Shown here one piece after another: positions 1-8,896 of a stretch of 36,351 nt of DNA. The stretch lies in the NCBI GenBank assembly GCA_965657665.1, contig CBFHPF010000003.1, positions 1 to 36,351 of the forward strand, written 5' to 3'. The notes below the pieces were generated by a model. The model was not told the origin of the DNA and did no database searches. It worked only from the letters and a program-made list of their open reading frames with translations. How positions within the stretch are numbered: the first letter of the stretch is position 1; the number at the start of each line of letters is the position of its first letter. Origin of the DNA: UBA8337 sp965657665. GTDB taxonomy: Bacteria > Pseudomonadota > Alphaproteobacteria > RS24. A program made the translations under genes and the position numbers.

Positions 1-1
1 G

Positions 2-100
2 CCCCTGCTGCATCCGGCATATGTTTTGCGTCGTCCGGAAAATAAAGCCGCCTATTGGGCTGATTTATGCGGCCTCAAAGCAGCATTGTTAAACGCATGA
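2..100 (+). CDS. Uracil-DNA glycosylase (family 4/5 type), C-terminal fragment
   Basis: This is the last 32 codons of a gene that begins before the window, read in frame 2 and ending at TGA 98-100. The peptide holds the block HPAYVLRRPENK followed by W-x-D-L. That matches the C-terminal active-site region of family 4/5 (Fe-S cluster) uracil-DNA glycosylases, where the HPA/HPS motif binds DNA and uracil. The enzyme removes uracil from DNA as the first step of base excision repair. The stop codon overlaps the start of the next gene as ATGA, which suggests translational coupling. Only the tail is visible, so the exact UDG subfamily is uncertain. Confidence 0.75.
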   Translation, partial: PLLHPAYVLRRPENKAAYWADLCGLKAALLNA

Positions 101-1869
101 TTTTACACCCTTCGCCAAGAATAAGTCGCCGACAAGGCGCGTCCATCATAGTGCTCATGCTGGCTTTAACGCTCGCCACGCCGAACGCCTATGCGGCCAA
201 TGACACAAGCCTGCCGCCACCGCCGCGCCCGACATATAATGCGGAGGTTAAAATCCCTAATGCCGTTTTATATGAAAATATCTTCGAGCTGCAAAAAGCC
301 GCCAAATGGAATCGCGCCGACAGGCTGATACGCCAATTGGACGACGAGATTTTAATCGGCCATGTGCTGTTTCAGCGTTACATGCACCCGACCGGCTATC
401 GCTCGCGCTGGACCGAATTGCGTGACTGGCTGAAGAAATATGCCGACCAACCGGGCGCATGGCAGGTTTATAAATTGGCGCGCAAAAGAAAACCAAGCGG
501 CGTGTCCATGCCGAAAAAGCCGCCATCGCGGGTCTATTTCAATGAAAGATTGAGCAGTGGCGAAAGCTTGTTTCGCACACGCAATGCGCGGCGCATCAAA
601 AACCAAGTGCGCTCTATGGTGCGGCGCGAAAGGCCGACCCGCGCTTTGGAATACATCTCCGCACGCCAACAATCGCGGCGTTTGAAAAAAGCCGAAACGG
701 ATTTTCTAACCTCATTGATTGCACGCTCTTACTACATTGAAGGCAAAGTGCCGAAGGCTCTGGAATTGGCGAAAAAAGCCACGCGGTCGCGCAATGTCGT
801 GCAAATGTCTGATTGGCATGCCGGTCTGGCTGCCTATCGTCTCGGCAAAATGGATGAGGCGCGAACCCATTTTGAGGCGCTCGCCAAAAACCGAACGGCC
901 AGTGCCAAATTACGCGCCCGCGCTTCTTATTGGACGGCGCGTGTGCTGCGCGCTGAAGGCAAGATTATCGAAGCCGAAATTTATTTGCGCGCTGCGGCTG
1001 TGAGCGGGCCGTATTTTTATGCGCTTTTGGCCATGCAACATATGCGTGACGGGCTGAGTATTGAATGGCGACGGGCTGATAATGACAGTGCGCTTTTGTT
1101 TCAAACCCATCCGGCTTTGCAGCGCGCGGCGGCTTTGCGCGAGGCCAAGCAAGAAGAGCTGGCCGAATTGGAACTTTTATATCTGCAAGAGCGTTTAAGC
1201 GAAGCGGATATCAAAACGCTTCTTTCTTATGCCCGCGAGGAAGATTATCCGGCTGTGCAATTGGCGATTGCCGCACGCCTCGGTGGGCGCGTTGCCAATG
1301 GATTGCCCTTGCCGCTGTATGAAAGCAGCTATCCGGTGATTTCGTTTGCCGATTTCTCTGTCTCTGATAACGACCAAAAAGTTGATGACGCGCTGATGCT
1401 CGCGCTCATCCGACAGGAAAGTCGATTTAAGGCACGCGCCAAATCGCATGCCGGTGCGCGCGGGCTGATGCAAATCATGCCGGGCACTGCCGCTTTTGTG
1501 ACAGGCGACCGCTCGCTGTACCGCCGTAATGGCCGCGACCAATTGCTCGACAGTGAATTGAATATTCGTATCGGGCAGCGTTACCTCGCCATGTTGCTGG
1601 GCGAAGACTATTTCGACAAAAATATCGTTCATGCGCTGGCCGCTTATAATGGTGGGCCGGGCAATGTGCGCCGCTGGAAGCGCGAACTAAAAGATGTTGT
1701 CGACCCGCTTTTGTTTATCGAGAGCCTGCCGGCACCCGAAACGCGCGATTATATTCATAAAGTCATGGCGAATTTATGGATTTACCGCAACCGCCTAGGC
1801 CAAGAAGCAACAAGCCAGCGTATTCTGGCGGCAGAAAGCTGGCCGCTTTATCAAAGTCAGGACAAATAA
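97..1869 (+). CDS. Soluble lytic murein transglycosylase (SLT family)
   Basis: 590-residue periplasmic enzyme that cleaves peptidoglycan glycan strands to give 1,6-anhydro-MurNAc ends. Residues 1-33 form a signal peptide: basic RR near residue 11, a hydrophobic stretch, and a likely cut after AYA. A long alpha-helical superhelix region follows, with TPR-like Ala/Arg/Leu-rich helices. The SLT catalytic domain lies at about 430-580. The motif RQESRF carries the catalytic Glu441, followed by the GLMQIMP block and the AAYNGGPGN block near 515-523. The start at 97 is preferred over an in-frame ATG at 67, because it gives a clean signal peptide and the ATGA overlap with the upstream glycosylase. 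It is convergent with atpF and ends before a strong terminator. Confidence 0.92.
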   Translation: MILHPSPRISRRQGASIIVLMLALTLATPNAYAANDTSLPPPPRPTYNAEVKIPNAVLYENIFELQKAAKWNRADRLIRQLDDEILIGHVLFQRYMHPTGYRSRWTELRDWLKKYADQPGAWQVYKLARKRKPSGVSMPKKPPSRVYFNERLSSGESLFRTRNARRIKNQVRSMVRRERPTRALEYISARQQSRRLKKAETDFLTSLIARSYYIEGKVPKALELAKKATRSRNVVQMSDWHAGLAAYRLGKMDEARTHFEALAKNRTASAKLRARASYWTARVLRAEGKIIEAEIYLRAAAVSGPYFYALLAMQHMRDGLSIEWRRADNDSALLFQTHPALQRAAALREAKQEELAELELLYLQERLSEADIKTLLSYAREEDYPAVQLAIAARLGGRVANGLPLPLYESSYPVISFADFSVSDNDQKVDDALMLALIRQESRFKARAKSHAGARGLMQIMPGTAAFVTGDRSLYRRNGRDQLLDSELNIRIGQRYLAMLLGEDYFDKNIVHALAAYNGGPGNVRRWKRELKDVVDPLLFIESLPAPETRDYIHKVMANLWIYRNRLGQEATSQRILAAESWPLYQSQDK

Positions 1870-1885
1870 GAGCGCCAGAATAACG

Positions 1886-1931
1886 GCATAAAAAAACCGG
1901 CGCGACCCGAAAGTCCGCCGGTTTGTTTTTG
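1886..1931. terminator. Bidirectional intrinsic terminator
   Basis: A perfect 9-bp stem, AAACCGGCG (1894-1902) with CGCCGGTTT (1916-1924), closes a 13-nt loop. On the + strand it is followed by GTTTTT. On the - strand the A-run at 1891-1896 gives a U-run. It sits between the convergent lytic transglycosylase and atpF genes and can end both transcripts. Confidence 0.88.
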
Positions 1932-1946
1932 CGCTATCGCTAACGC

Positions 1947-2429
1947 TTAATTTAATTGCTGGCCGATATCGGCAATATTGTCGTCAACCAGCTTTTGCGC
2001 AGTTGCCGGTGTCATGCCGCTTTCAACCAAATGCGCCGCCGCATCAACCGCCAGCGCGGTGATGGCTTGACGCACGTCTTTTTGCAATTGCTCTTCAGCA
2101 CGGGCAATCTTCTCATCAGCCTGCTTGGCACGACGCTCCATCGTAGCTTGCATGGCTTCGCGTGCCTCTTTGGCTGTACGCTCAGCTGTTTGCTTGGCTG
2201 TTGAAATAATTTCTTCTGCCTGCTTTTCAGCCTGCTTGCGCTGCTCTTCATAATCGGCCAGAACTTTTTCGGCTTCAGCCCGCAAAGCGCGCGCTTCTTC
2301 CAGTTCTTTGGCTATTTCAGCCGATTTTTCATCGAGAGACTGAACCAGTTTTTTCGGCAAGCCGAGATATAAAAACGCGCCGATGACAGTGGCGAAAGAC
2401 AGGGCGACAAAAAAGCTTTCATCAAACAT
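1947..2429 (-). CDS. atpF: F0F1 ATP synthase subunit b
   Basis: 160-residue peripheral stalk subunit of the F0 sector, linking the membrane rotor housing to F1. One N-terminal membrane segment (about residues 6-26) is followed by a long, highly charged Ala/Glu/Lys helix that forms the stator coiled coil with its partner b'. It is the last gene of the atpI-B-E-F'-F operon, 15 nt after b', with AGGA upstream of the ATG. Having both b and b' is usual in alphaproteobacteria and other phototroph-type ATP synthases. No F1 genes (atpHAGDC) are in this window, as expected where F0 and F1 are encoded at separate loci. Confidence 0.92.
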   Translation of the reverse strand: MFDESFFVALSFATVIGAFLYLGLPKKLVQSLDEKSAEIAKELEEARALRAEAEKVLADYEEQRKQAEKQAEEIISTAKQTAERTAKEAREAMQATMERRAKQADEKIARAEEQLQKDVRQAITALAVDAAAHLVESGMTPATAQKLVDDNIADIGQQLN

Positions 2430-2444
2430 GGGCTATCCTATCGA

Positions 2445-2930
2445 CTAGCTTACGGAAACTGTATCGACGGCTTTTTTAACAGCCGCATCATCGGCGCTGT
2501 CTGCCCCGATTGCTGCCATTACATCACCGACAATCTCACCGGCTGCATCGCGCAAACCGGCCATCGCATTATCGCGCACTTCATTGAGACGGGCATCAGC
2601 CGCTTGCGCCTGTTCAGCCAGCTTGGCATCAAGCTCGGCTTTTTGGCGGTCGGTTTCTGCCTGCACTTCAGCGCGCATTTCTTGCGCCAGCACCAGCGCG
2701 TTACTGCGCGCCGTTGCCAATGCGTCTTCGTAAGCCGCCAGTGCCGCTTCCGCTTTGTCGCGCAGGGCTTCGGCCTCGGCCAAATCGCCCTCCAATTGGC
2801 CGGTGCGCGCCGCCATGGTTCCGCTAATACGCGGCAAAACCAGAACGGCCATCACCAGATAAAGAGTGACAAAACAAATAACCAGCCAGAAAAGCTGGCT
2901 ACCAAATGTGCTTGGATCAAGCTGCGGCAT
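2445..2930 (-). CDS. atpG: F0F1 ATP synthase subunit b'
   Basis: 161-residue second b-type stator subunit. The N-terminal membrane helix (about residues 10-32, motif QLFWLVICF) is followed by an Ala/Glu-rich coiled coil that pairs with subunit b. GGAGG lies 6 nt before the ATG. It sits between atpE and atpF, the usual position of b' in alphaproteobacteria. b and b' are related in sequence; the order in the operon and the QLFW-type N terminus identify this one as b'. Confidence 0.88.
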   Translation of the reverse strand: MPQLDPSTFGSQLFWLVICFVTLYLVMAVLVLPRISGTMAARTGQLEGDLAEAEALRDKAEAALAAYEDALATARSNALVLAQEMRAEVQAETDRQKAELDAKLAEQAQAADARLNEVRDNAMAGLRDAAGEIVGDVMAAIGADSADDAAVKKAVDTVSVS

Positions 2931-2973
2931 TGGCGGCCTCCTAAAGCCTTAATTCAGAAACTGTGTTTATTGA

Positions 2974-3201
2974 TTAGACAACAAACAGCAGGATCAGGGC
3001 GATAATCAGACCGAACAGACCGGTCGCTTCCGCCAGGGCAAAGCCCAATAGCAGGTTCGGGAACTGGCCTTGGGCCGCTGACGGATTGCGCAATGCGCCC
3101 GACAGGAAATTACCGAAAATCGTACCGATCGCCATACCGGCACCTGCCAGAGCGATACATGCGATACCTGCGCCAATATATTTTGCTGCTTCTGCTTCCA
3201 T
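2974..3201 (-). CDS. atpE: F0F1 ATP synthase subunit c
   Basis: 75-residue hairpin protein that forms the rotating c-ring. Helix 1 is Gly/Ala-rich (about 8-33), the polar loop carries RNP at 38-40, and helix 2 carries the ion-binding Glu58 in ALAEATG. The residue after Glu58 is Ala rather than Ser/Thr, and the Gln typical of Na+ c-subunits is not evident. Proton coupling is therefore the likelier reading. The ATG at 3201 has GGAGG 8 nt upstream. A longer frame from a TTG 15 nt earlier overlaps that ribosome binding site and is rejected. Confidence 0.94.
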   Translation of the reverse strand: MEAEAAKYIGAGIACIALAGAGMAIGTIFGNFLSGALRNPSAAQGQFPNLLLGFALAEATGLFGLIIALILLFVV

Positions 3202-3251
3202 GGTTTTAACCTCCAAATATGCCCGTAGGCGTAAGTTAGTGAAAAAGTTGA

Positions 3252-4022
3252 CTAGTGATCCATGTGGATGGCTTCGTTGAGGTAAATGCAGGTCAAAATG
3301 GTAAACACATAAGCCTGCAAACCGGCGATGAGCAATTCAAGGCCGGTAAAGGCGACCATCAACGCAAACGGCGCGATAGCCAGGGGAATGAGGCCGGCTG
3401 AGCCAAGACCAACCACAAAGCCACCAAAAATCTTCAACATGGTGTGTCCGGCCATCATATTGCCGAACAAACGAACTGACAGGCTAACAGGGCGTGTCAG
3501 AAAGGAAATTACTTCAATCACCACCAAAAGCGGCAGCAAGAACACCGGAATGCCTGACGGCACAAACAGTTTCAAAAAGCCGATACCGTGGCGGGCAAAG
3601 CCAACGCCGGTGATGAGGAAGAACACAGCCGATGCCAGCGCAAAAGTAACAATCAAATGGCTGGTCACGGTAAAGCTGTAGGGGATCATGCCCAGCATAT
3701 TGCAAAACAAGATGAACATGAAGAGCGAGAAAATGAACGGGAAGTATTTCATTCCTTCCGTACCGGCATTTTCTTTCACCATATTGGCGACGAAGCTATA
3801 AAACATCTCGCCCAGCAATTGCATGCGGCCCGGCACAATCGCTGTGCGGCGCGAGGCAACAACCATCAACAGGCTGGCGAAGCCAACTGCCAAAACCATC
3901 CAAAGAGAAGAATTGGTAAATGAAGTATCAATACCTGCAATCGACGGCAATTCGACAATTGGGTGAACTTCAAATTGGTGCATCGGATCGATGCCAGCAC
4001 CACCTTCACTCTTACCGGCCAT
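3252..4022 (-). CDS. atpB: F0F1 ATP synthase subunit a
   Basis: 256-residue integral membrane subunit forming the two proton half-channels against the c-ring. Several hydrophobic helices are visible. The signature SVRLFGNMMAGH contains the essential Arg that faces the c-ring carboxylate, and the C terminus carries the conserved helix ending in YLNEAIH. The ATG at 4022 has GGAG upstream and follows the atpI stop by 3 nt, indicating tight translational linkage. Confidence 0.95.
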   Translation of the reverse strand: MAGKSEGGAGIDPMHQFEVHPIVELPSIAGIDTSFTNSSLWMVLAVGFASLLMVVASRRTAIVPGRMQLLGEMFYSFVANMVKENAGTEGMKYFPFIFSLFMFILFCNMLGMIPYSFTVTSHLIVTFALASAVFFLITGVGFARHGIGFLKLFVPSGIPVFLLPLLVVIEVISFLTRPVSLSVRLFGNMMAGHTMLKIFGGFVVGLGSAGLIPLAIAPFALMVAFTGLELLIAGLQAYVFTILTCIYLNEAIHMDH

Positions 4023-4025
4023 GCT

Positions 4026-4364
4026 TTACTCCTCTTTAACGCGGCGCGCCGCTTCACGGTTTGCCGCTTCAATCTGGTCCTGCTTACGGCGCAATTCGCT
4101 TGCCGTACGAACCGAATTCATCAAGCCGGCAGCCATACCAAGCCCGAGAAACACCAGCATCAAAACGGGCTTTGTGCCAAGCACCTTATCAGCCCACCAG
4201 CCGACAAAACCGCCGACCCCGATACCGGCCAGTATCTCGACAATCAGGCGATAAGCCAGACCCAACATACTGCCATTAGCATTGGCCTGCACCTCGGGCG
4301 CCTGCCGTTGCCTGGTTGCGGAAATTTTATCTTCCAGAGCGTCCAGCTCATCGCGCTTGGACAT
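4026..4364 (-). CDS. atpI: ATP synthase accessory protein AtpI
   Basis: 112-residue small membrane protein at the head of the F0 operon. A charged N terminus (residues 1-30) is followed by two membrane helices (about 33-55 and 62-82, the second with LVFLGLGMAAGLMNSVRTA) and a basic C-terminal tail. It matches the AtpI/AtpR-like (AtpZ/AtpI) family thought to help c-ring assembly or Mg2+ supply. AGGAGA precedes the ATG. A promoter with a palindromic spacer lies about 100 nt upstream. Confidence 0.85.
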   Translation of the reverse strand: MSKRDELDALEDKISATRQRQAPEVQANANGSMLGLAYRLIVEILAGIGVGGFVGWWADKVLGTKPVLMLVFLGLGMAAGLMNSVRTASELRRKQDQIEAANREAARRVKEE

Positions 4365-4459
4365 TATATCTCTCCTTCAGATGTGCCAATGGAGCAAACG
4401 CGCCACCGACATGAAAACTTGACCCAAAAACCAAGCATTTCCGCCACCCAATTGCGCGC

Positions 4460-4488
4460 ACACTAGTTTCAATCACGGTGATTGTCAA
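4460..4488 (-). promoter_or_regulatory. Candidate promoter of the F0 ATP synthase operon, with a palindrome in the spacer
   Basis: On the - strand TTGACA (4488-4483) is followed after 17 nt by TAGTGT (4465-4460), read as CTAGTGT. The -35 is a perfect consensus. The -10 resembles the alphaproteobacterial CTAnnn type more than TATAAT. Within the spacer is a perfect 15-bp palindrome, CAATCAC-n-GTGATTG (4470-4484), a possible operator. Position, about 100 nt before atpI, and direction fit. Confidence 0.6.
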
Positions 4489-4507
4489 GACGCGGAACAA
4501 ACATCTA

Positions 4508-7500
4508 TCACGCTGTTTTTATTGAATTTTTTTCTTTTTCTGTGATTTGGTCACGGCCGGTTTCGGCAAATTGCTCAGCGGTCGACAAATCAACCGATAA
4601 AAGCTGGCTGACACCGCGTTCTTGCATGGTCACACCGAACAGACGGTCCATCCGCGCCATCGTTAACGCATGGTGCGTAATCAACAAAAAGCGTGTGCCG
4701 GTTTGCTCGGCAATTTCCTTCACCAAATTGCAAAAACGCTCAACATTGGCGTCATCAAGCGGTGCGTCGACCTCATCAAGCACACAAATCGGCGACGGAT
4801 TGGTCAAAAACACCGCAAAAATAAGCGCCATCGCCGTCAGAGCCTGCTCACCGCCCGACAGTAACGACATAACTTGCGGCTTTTTGCCCGGCGGATTGGC
4901 GATAATTTCCAATCCGGCTTCCAGCGGGTCATCGCTTTCCGTCAATTTCAATTCAGCCGTGCCACCGCCGAATAATTGCGTAAACAAGCGCGTGAAATGC
5001 CCATTAACCGTGTCGAACGCCGCCAATAAGCGTTGCCGCCCTTCGCGATTAAGCTGGCCGATACCGTGGCGCAATTTATTAATCGCCGCGGTTAATTCTT
5101 CATGTTCGGCGGTCAAAGTTGTGATTTGTGCCTCAATATCGACGGCTTCATCTTCAGCCCGCAAATTAACACCGCCGAGATTTTCACGCTCGCGCCGCAA
5201 TTTTTCCAATTTGGTTTCCATCGCCTCAGCTTCGGGAAACGGCTTTTCGGTATCATGGCCCGACACAGCCAGAGCTTTTTCCGGCTCGATTTGCAGCGCT
5301 TCGCGAATGCGTTGCGCGGCCTCATCAAGACGTAATTTATTAGCTTCCAAAGTCGCCTCAAAACGGGCTTGCAATTCGCGGCTCTCGCTCACTATCGCCT
5401 GCACCTCGCGCATACGCGCATCGGCAGCCGCCAAAGCGGTTTCCGCTTCGGCCAAATTATCGGCGGCGGTTTTGCGTTTCTCTTCAGCCGCAACAATTAA
5501 ATCGGCCAATTCACCGCGCTTCTCAGCCAAAGCCGCCGGCACATCTCTATAGCCGTTCATTTCTTCATTGACGCTCGCCTCACGCGACACCAGAGCCTCA
5601 ACCTGCTGCTGCGCCACTTCCAGCCTTTGCTGCCATTGTGTGCGGTCTTCACCAATGCGCGCCAGACGAGCATCGCGCGCCTCGCGGCGGGTTTTCAAAC
5701 CGTCCAATTCGGCACGTGCACGCGAATGCACGCCTCGGGCATCTTCCATTGCGGCGCGAGTCGTATCGACAGCTTCCAGCAAACTCGTCTCGCCGCCCAA
5801 GCTTTGCAAATCTTCATTGGCCGCTTTTTCAGCAACGTCCAATTCAGCCAAATCATCGACAATGCGTTTCATGCCGGTTTCCAACGCGCTCAATTTGGCG
5901 TTTTGCGTTGCCACAGCAGCTTCCGCTTCCGCCAAATATTTTTGTGCGGTCGCACTGGCAGCTTGTGCATCCTTGGCGGCTTGACGCGCCTCATCTTGCA
6001 CCTGACTGGCTTGCTCAACTGTTTCGCGAGTGGTCTCCAAAGTTTGCTTGGCGGTTTCTGCTGCTTGTTCTGCAGCTTCAATTTCGCCAACCAAGTCTTC
6101 CAGACGATTGCGCTGTGTCAGCCTTGTGGCCGCCGCGCTTGGCGCATCAGCAGCAGCGCAATAGCCGTCCCACCGCCACAAATCGCCGTCTTTTGACACC
6201 AGCTTTTGGCCTGGCATCAAGCTGTCTTGCAAGGCATCACCCTGCGCTTTGGTTACCAAACCAATTTGCGACAAAGCGCGTGTCAGCAAAGTCGAACCGG
6301 CAACATAAGCCGAAAGCGGTTCAACATTATCAGGCAGACCCTGCGTCAAGGCTTGCGCGCCCAAGCGATTCCAAAACGCCGGCGCGGTTTCATCCGGCGA
6401 GGCTTCCAGCTCATCGCCCAAAGCCGCGCCCAGTGCTTTTTCATACCCTGCCGTCACTGTCACATCGTCGACCAAAGGCGGATAAGCCTCTTCATCGGCT
6501 TGCGCGAAAAGACGGCTCAGCGCATCGCGCTCGCCAACCAAACGCTCCAAAGCCGCGCGCGCCTCACGCGCCGGATCACCGGCTGCCGCTTGCGCCTCAC
6601 GCGCCGCACGATAGGCAGCTTCAGCGTCTGCAAGCGCGGCTTGCGCCGCCGCTTCATTGGCTTGCAATTCTTCCAATTCGCTGCGCCGCGCCGCCACATC
6701 AAAATCAGAGGCAATGGCGTTTTCAATGTCGCCGCGTTGATTTTCATTTTGCTGCCGCTCGGCTGTCAATTTATCGCGGCGGTTTTGATTGCCCGCAACG
6801 GCGTTTTCTAACGCCTGCTTGCGCGCCCGAAACTCCGCTGCCGCCTGACCGGCTGCCTCAAAAGCTTGCTCGCAAGCTGCCAATGTTTCAGCCGCTTCGC
6901 TCAAACGATGGCTCGCTTGTTGCTCGGCCTCGTCTTCATTATCGGCAATCGCGGCACGCATTTCGGCTTCTTCTTCCGCCAAACGCGCCAATTGCGCCTC
7001 AGCATCAGCAATGGCTTGTTTCTCGCGCGTGGCATCTTGCGCAATGGTTTCCAATTGCTCAGCCAGACGCGCGACCATTTGTGTGGCGCGCTCGGCTTCG
7101 GCATCAAGGCTTTCTTGCTCCAGCGTCAAACGACGCAGACCCGCTGCCGCGCCCGCTTCAGATTCGCGCAAATCAGGCAAAGCGGCCTGCGCTTCAGTTT
7201 GTGCCGTCGCCGCCGCCGCCGAAGCTGCACCGCTTTCTGACACGGCGCGACGTGTATCAATGAGTTGCGCTTCGGTTTCTGCGACCATGTCGAGCGCTTG
7301 TTGCCAGCGCAAATGCAGCGCCAAGGCTTCGACTTCGCGAATTTGACCGGAAATATTTTTATACCGACTGGCTTGGCGTGCTTGCCGCTTTAACTGACGC
7401 AGCTGGGTTTCCAAATTAGTGATGGTTTCTTCCAGCTTTTCCAAATTGCTTTCAGCACCGCGCAGCCGCAATTCGGCTTCATGGCGACGCGAGTGCAAAC

Positions 7501-8014
7501 CGGAAATGCCCGCCGCCTCTTCCAAAATACGTCGCCGCGCTTCCGGCTTGGCATTGATAATCTCGCCGATTTGCCCCTGCTTCACCAAAGAATTGGAGCG
7601 CGCACCGGTAGACGCATCGGCAAACATAAGCTGCACATCACGCGCGCGCACATCACGCCCATTAATGCGATAAGCCGAACCGGCATCGCGCTCAATACGG
7701 CGCACCACTTCCAATGAATCGCTATCGTTAAATTCGGGCGTTGCGCCACGCTCCGAATTATCGAGCATCAAGACAACTTCGGCATGATTGCGCGACGGGC
7801 GCGTATTGGTGCCGGAAAAAATCACATCTTCCATGCCTGAGCCGCGCATGGATTTATAAGATGTCTCGCCCATCACCCAACGCAACGCTTCCAGCAAATT
7901 TGATTTGCCGCACCCGTTTGGCCCGACAACACCGGTCATACCCGGCAAAATGTCGAGGTCGACGGGGTCGACAAAAGATTTAAAACCGGAAAGGCGGATG
8001 CGGTCGAATTTCAT
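4508..8014 (-). CDS. smc: Chromosome segregation protein SMC
   Basis: 1168-residue condensin ATPase that organises and helps segregate the chromosome. The N-terminal head has Walker A GPNGCGKS at 31-38. Long coiled coils extend from about 170 to 1000, rich in Ala/Glu/Gln, with a hinge region near 500-650. The C-terminal head carries the ABC signature LSGGEQ (Ser at 1053) and Walker B VLDEVD (Asp1080-Glu1081). The length matches bacterial SMC. It starts 19 nt after the dsbA-like stop, so it is very likely co-transcribed. No scpA/scpB are in the window. The coiled-coil composition leaves long antisense open frames, which I take as artefacts. Confidence 0.96.
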   Translation of the reverse strand: MKFDRIRLSGFKSFVDPVDLDILPGMTGVVGPNGCGKSNLLEALRWVMGETSYKSMRGSGMEDVIFSGTNTRPSRNHAEVVLMLDNSERGATPEFNDSDSLEVVRRIERDAGSAYRINGRDVRARDVQLMFADASTGARSNSLVKQGQIGEIINAKPEARRRILEEAAGISGLHSRRHEAELRLRGAESNLEKLEETITNLETQLRQLKRQARQASRYKNISGQIREVEALALHLRWQQALDMVAETEAQLIDTRRAVSESGAASAAAATAQTEAQAALPDLRESEAGAAAGLRRLTLEQESLDAEAERATQMVARLAEQLETIAQDATREKQAIADAEAQLARLAEEEAEMRAAIADNEDEAEQQASHRLSEAAETLAACEQAFEAAGQAAAEFRARKQALENAVAGNQNRRDKLTAERQQNENQRGDIENAIASDFDVAARRSELEELQANEAAAQAALADAEAAYRAAREAQAAAGDPAREARAALERLVGERDALSRLFAQADEEAYPPLVDDVTVTAGYEKALGAALGDELEASPDETAPAFWNRLGAQALTQGLPDNVEPLSAYVAGSTLLTRALSQIGLVTKAQGDALQDSLMPGQKLVSKDGDLWRWDGYCAAADAPSAAATRLTQRNRLEDLVGEIEAAEQAAETAKQTLETTRETVEQASQVQDEARQAAKDAQAASATAQKYLAEAEAAVATQNAKLSALETGMKRIVDDLAELDVAEKAANEDLQSLGGETSLLEAVDTTRAAMEDARGVHSRARAELDGLKTRREARDARLARIGEDRTQWQQRLEVAQQQVEALVSREASVNEEMNGYRDVPAALAEKRGELADLIVAAEEKRKTAADNLAEAETALAAADARMREVQAIVSESRELQARFEATLEANKLRLDEAAQRIREALQIEPEKALAVSGHDTEKPFPEAEAMETKLEKLRRERENLGGVNLRAEDEAVDIEAQITTLTAEHEELTAAINKLRHGIGQLNREGRQRLLAAFDTVNGHFTRLFTQLFGGGTAELKLTESDDPLEAGLEIIANPPGKKPQVMSLLSGGEQALTAMALIFAVFLTNPSPICVLDEVDAPLDDANVERFCNLVKEIAEQTGTRFLLITHHALTMARMDRLFGVTMQERGVSQLLSVDLSTAEQFAETGRDQITEKEKNSIKTA

Positions 8015-8033
8015 ATTATTATCCGTTCAGCTC

Positions 8034-8828
8034 TTAATTGACCAAAGGCTTGATGCGCTTCTCAAACTCAGCCAAAGGCTGGTTGCCTTGCAGCTTTTCG
8101 CCATTGATAAAAAAGGTCGGCGTTGAGCGAACACCCAATTCTTCGGCCGCCGCTTTTTGCATATAGCGAATGCCGTTGAGCATGTTTTCGTCTTTCAGAC
8201 AGACCACAAAATCAGCCTCTGACAATCCGGCCTGACGTGCCAATGCTTGCAGCGCTTCCATTGGCTCTTCATTTTGAATCCATTGTTGTTGCCGCTTGAA
8301 CAAAACATCCAGAAAACCGACACGGGCTTTTGGCGATACGCATTGCGCCAGCATTGCGCCTGCCGTTGCATAGGGGTCGAACGGAAACGGGCGGAACTTA
8401 ATTTTAACCTTGCCGGTATCAATATATTGCTTCTTTAACTCGGGCAGTGTTTCGCGATGAAACGCGCCGCAATGCGGGCAAGTCAGCGATGAATATTCAA
8501 CAATTGTCACCGGCGCATCGGCTTGGCCCATCATAATCTCACCAAGCGGGTTTGGCGTATCCAGCGCACCGGCGTCGCTTTGCTCTGCTGCTTTGACAGA
8601 AGCCGCCAAATCATTTGCGTCATCTGCGATGGCTTGCGCGGCGATGCCGCTTTCCGCCGGGTTACTCGCTTCATTTGCCTCAGTGGCTTCAACCGTTTGC
8701 GGTTGACCATCCGGCGCGGTGTCGCCTTGGGTTATAAAATAGCCCAGTCCAGCGACGATAATGACCGCTATGACGGCGGCGATGATTTTGTTTTGTTGCG
8801 ACATTTGTTGCGACTTTTCTTCTGACAA
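8034..8828 (-). CDS. DsbA-family thiol oxidoreductase, membrane-anchored
   Basis: 264-residue extracytoplasmic thioredoxin-fold protein. An uncleaved signal or anchor helix spans about 14-33, and a Pro/Ala/Glu-rich linker follows. The catalytic CPHC is at 117-120 in a YSSLTCPHCGAFH context. The cis-Pro region reads RSTPTFFING, typical of the DsbA/BdbD-like (thioredoxin_4) group that oxidises or isomerises secreted protein disulfides. The start is a TTG at 8828 with GGGAG 6 nt upstream. An ATG at 8804 is a possible alternative that keeps the anchor. The neighbourhood dciA-dsbA-smc recurs in alphaproteobacteria. Confidence 0.88.
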   Translation of the reverse strand: MSEEKSQQMSQQNKIIAAVIAVIIVAGLGYFITQGDTAPDGQPQTVEATEANEASNPAESGIAAQAIADDANDLAASVKAAEQSDAGALDTPNPLGEIMMGQADAPVTIVEYSSLTCPHCGAFHRETLPELKKQYIDTGKVKIKFRPFPFDPYATAGAMLAQCVSPKARVGFLDVLFKRQQQWIQNEEPMEALQALARQAGLSEADFVVCLKDENMLNGIRYMQKAAAEELGVRSTPTFFINGEKLQGNQPLAEFEKRIKPLVN

Positions 8829-8839
8829 AATGAACTCCC

Positions 8840-8896
8840 GAATCGAAGTGTAAGCCTAATTATATAGGCGGGCTGACTGATTCTGCTGTTTGAATC
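8840..8896 (-). promoter_or_regulatory. dsbA-smc upstream region: -10 element and three GANTC sites
   Basis: The 120-bp gap between dciA and dsbA holds a perfect TATAAT on the - strand (8864-8859), 30 nt before the dsbA start, with no clear -35. Three GANTC methylation sites lie at 8840-8844, 8879-8883 and 8892-8896; the last two flank the loop of a 7-bp inverted repeat CTGATTC/GAATCAG (8877-8898). A TGTGGAAAA sequence near 8915 differs from a DnaA box by one base. Methylation-sensitive transcription of dsbA-smc is inferred. Confidence 0.5.

Noticed and set aside
67..96. Upstream start of the lytic transglycosylase at 67
   Set aside because: The 10 extra residues precede the signal peptide, lie within the upstream glycosylase gene and lack a ribosome binding site; the ATGA start at 97 is better.
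4482..5552. Open frame on the + strand (356 codons) opposite the 3' end of smc
   Set aside because: Ser/Arg/Ala-rich shadow of the smc reading frame with no recognisable motif.
5638..7263. Long open frame on the + strand (541 codons) opposite smc
   Set aside because: It lies antisense to the smc coiled coil, has Pro/Arg/His-heavy composition with no domain, and lacks a ribosome binding site; codon bias of the real gene explains it.
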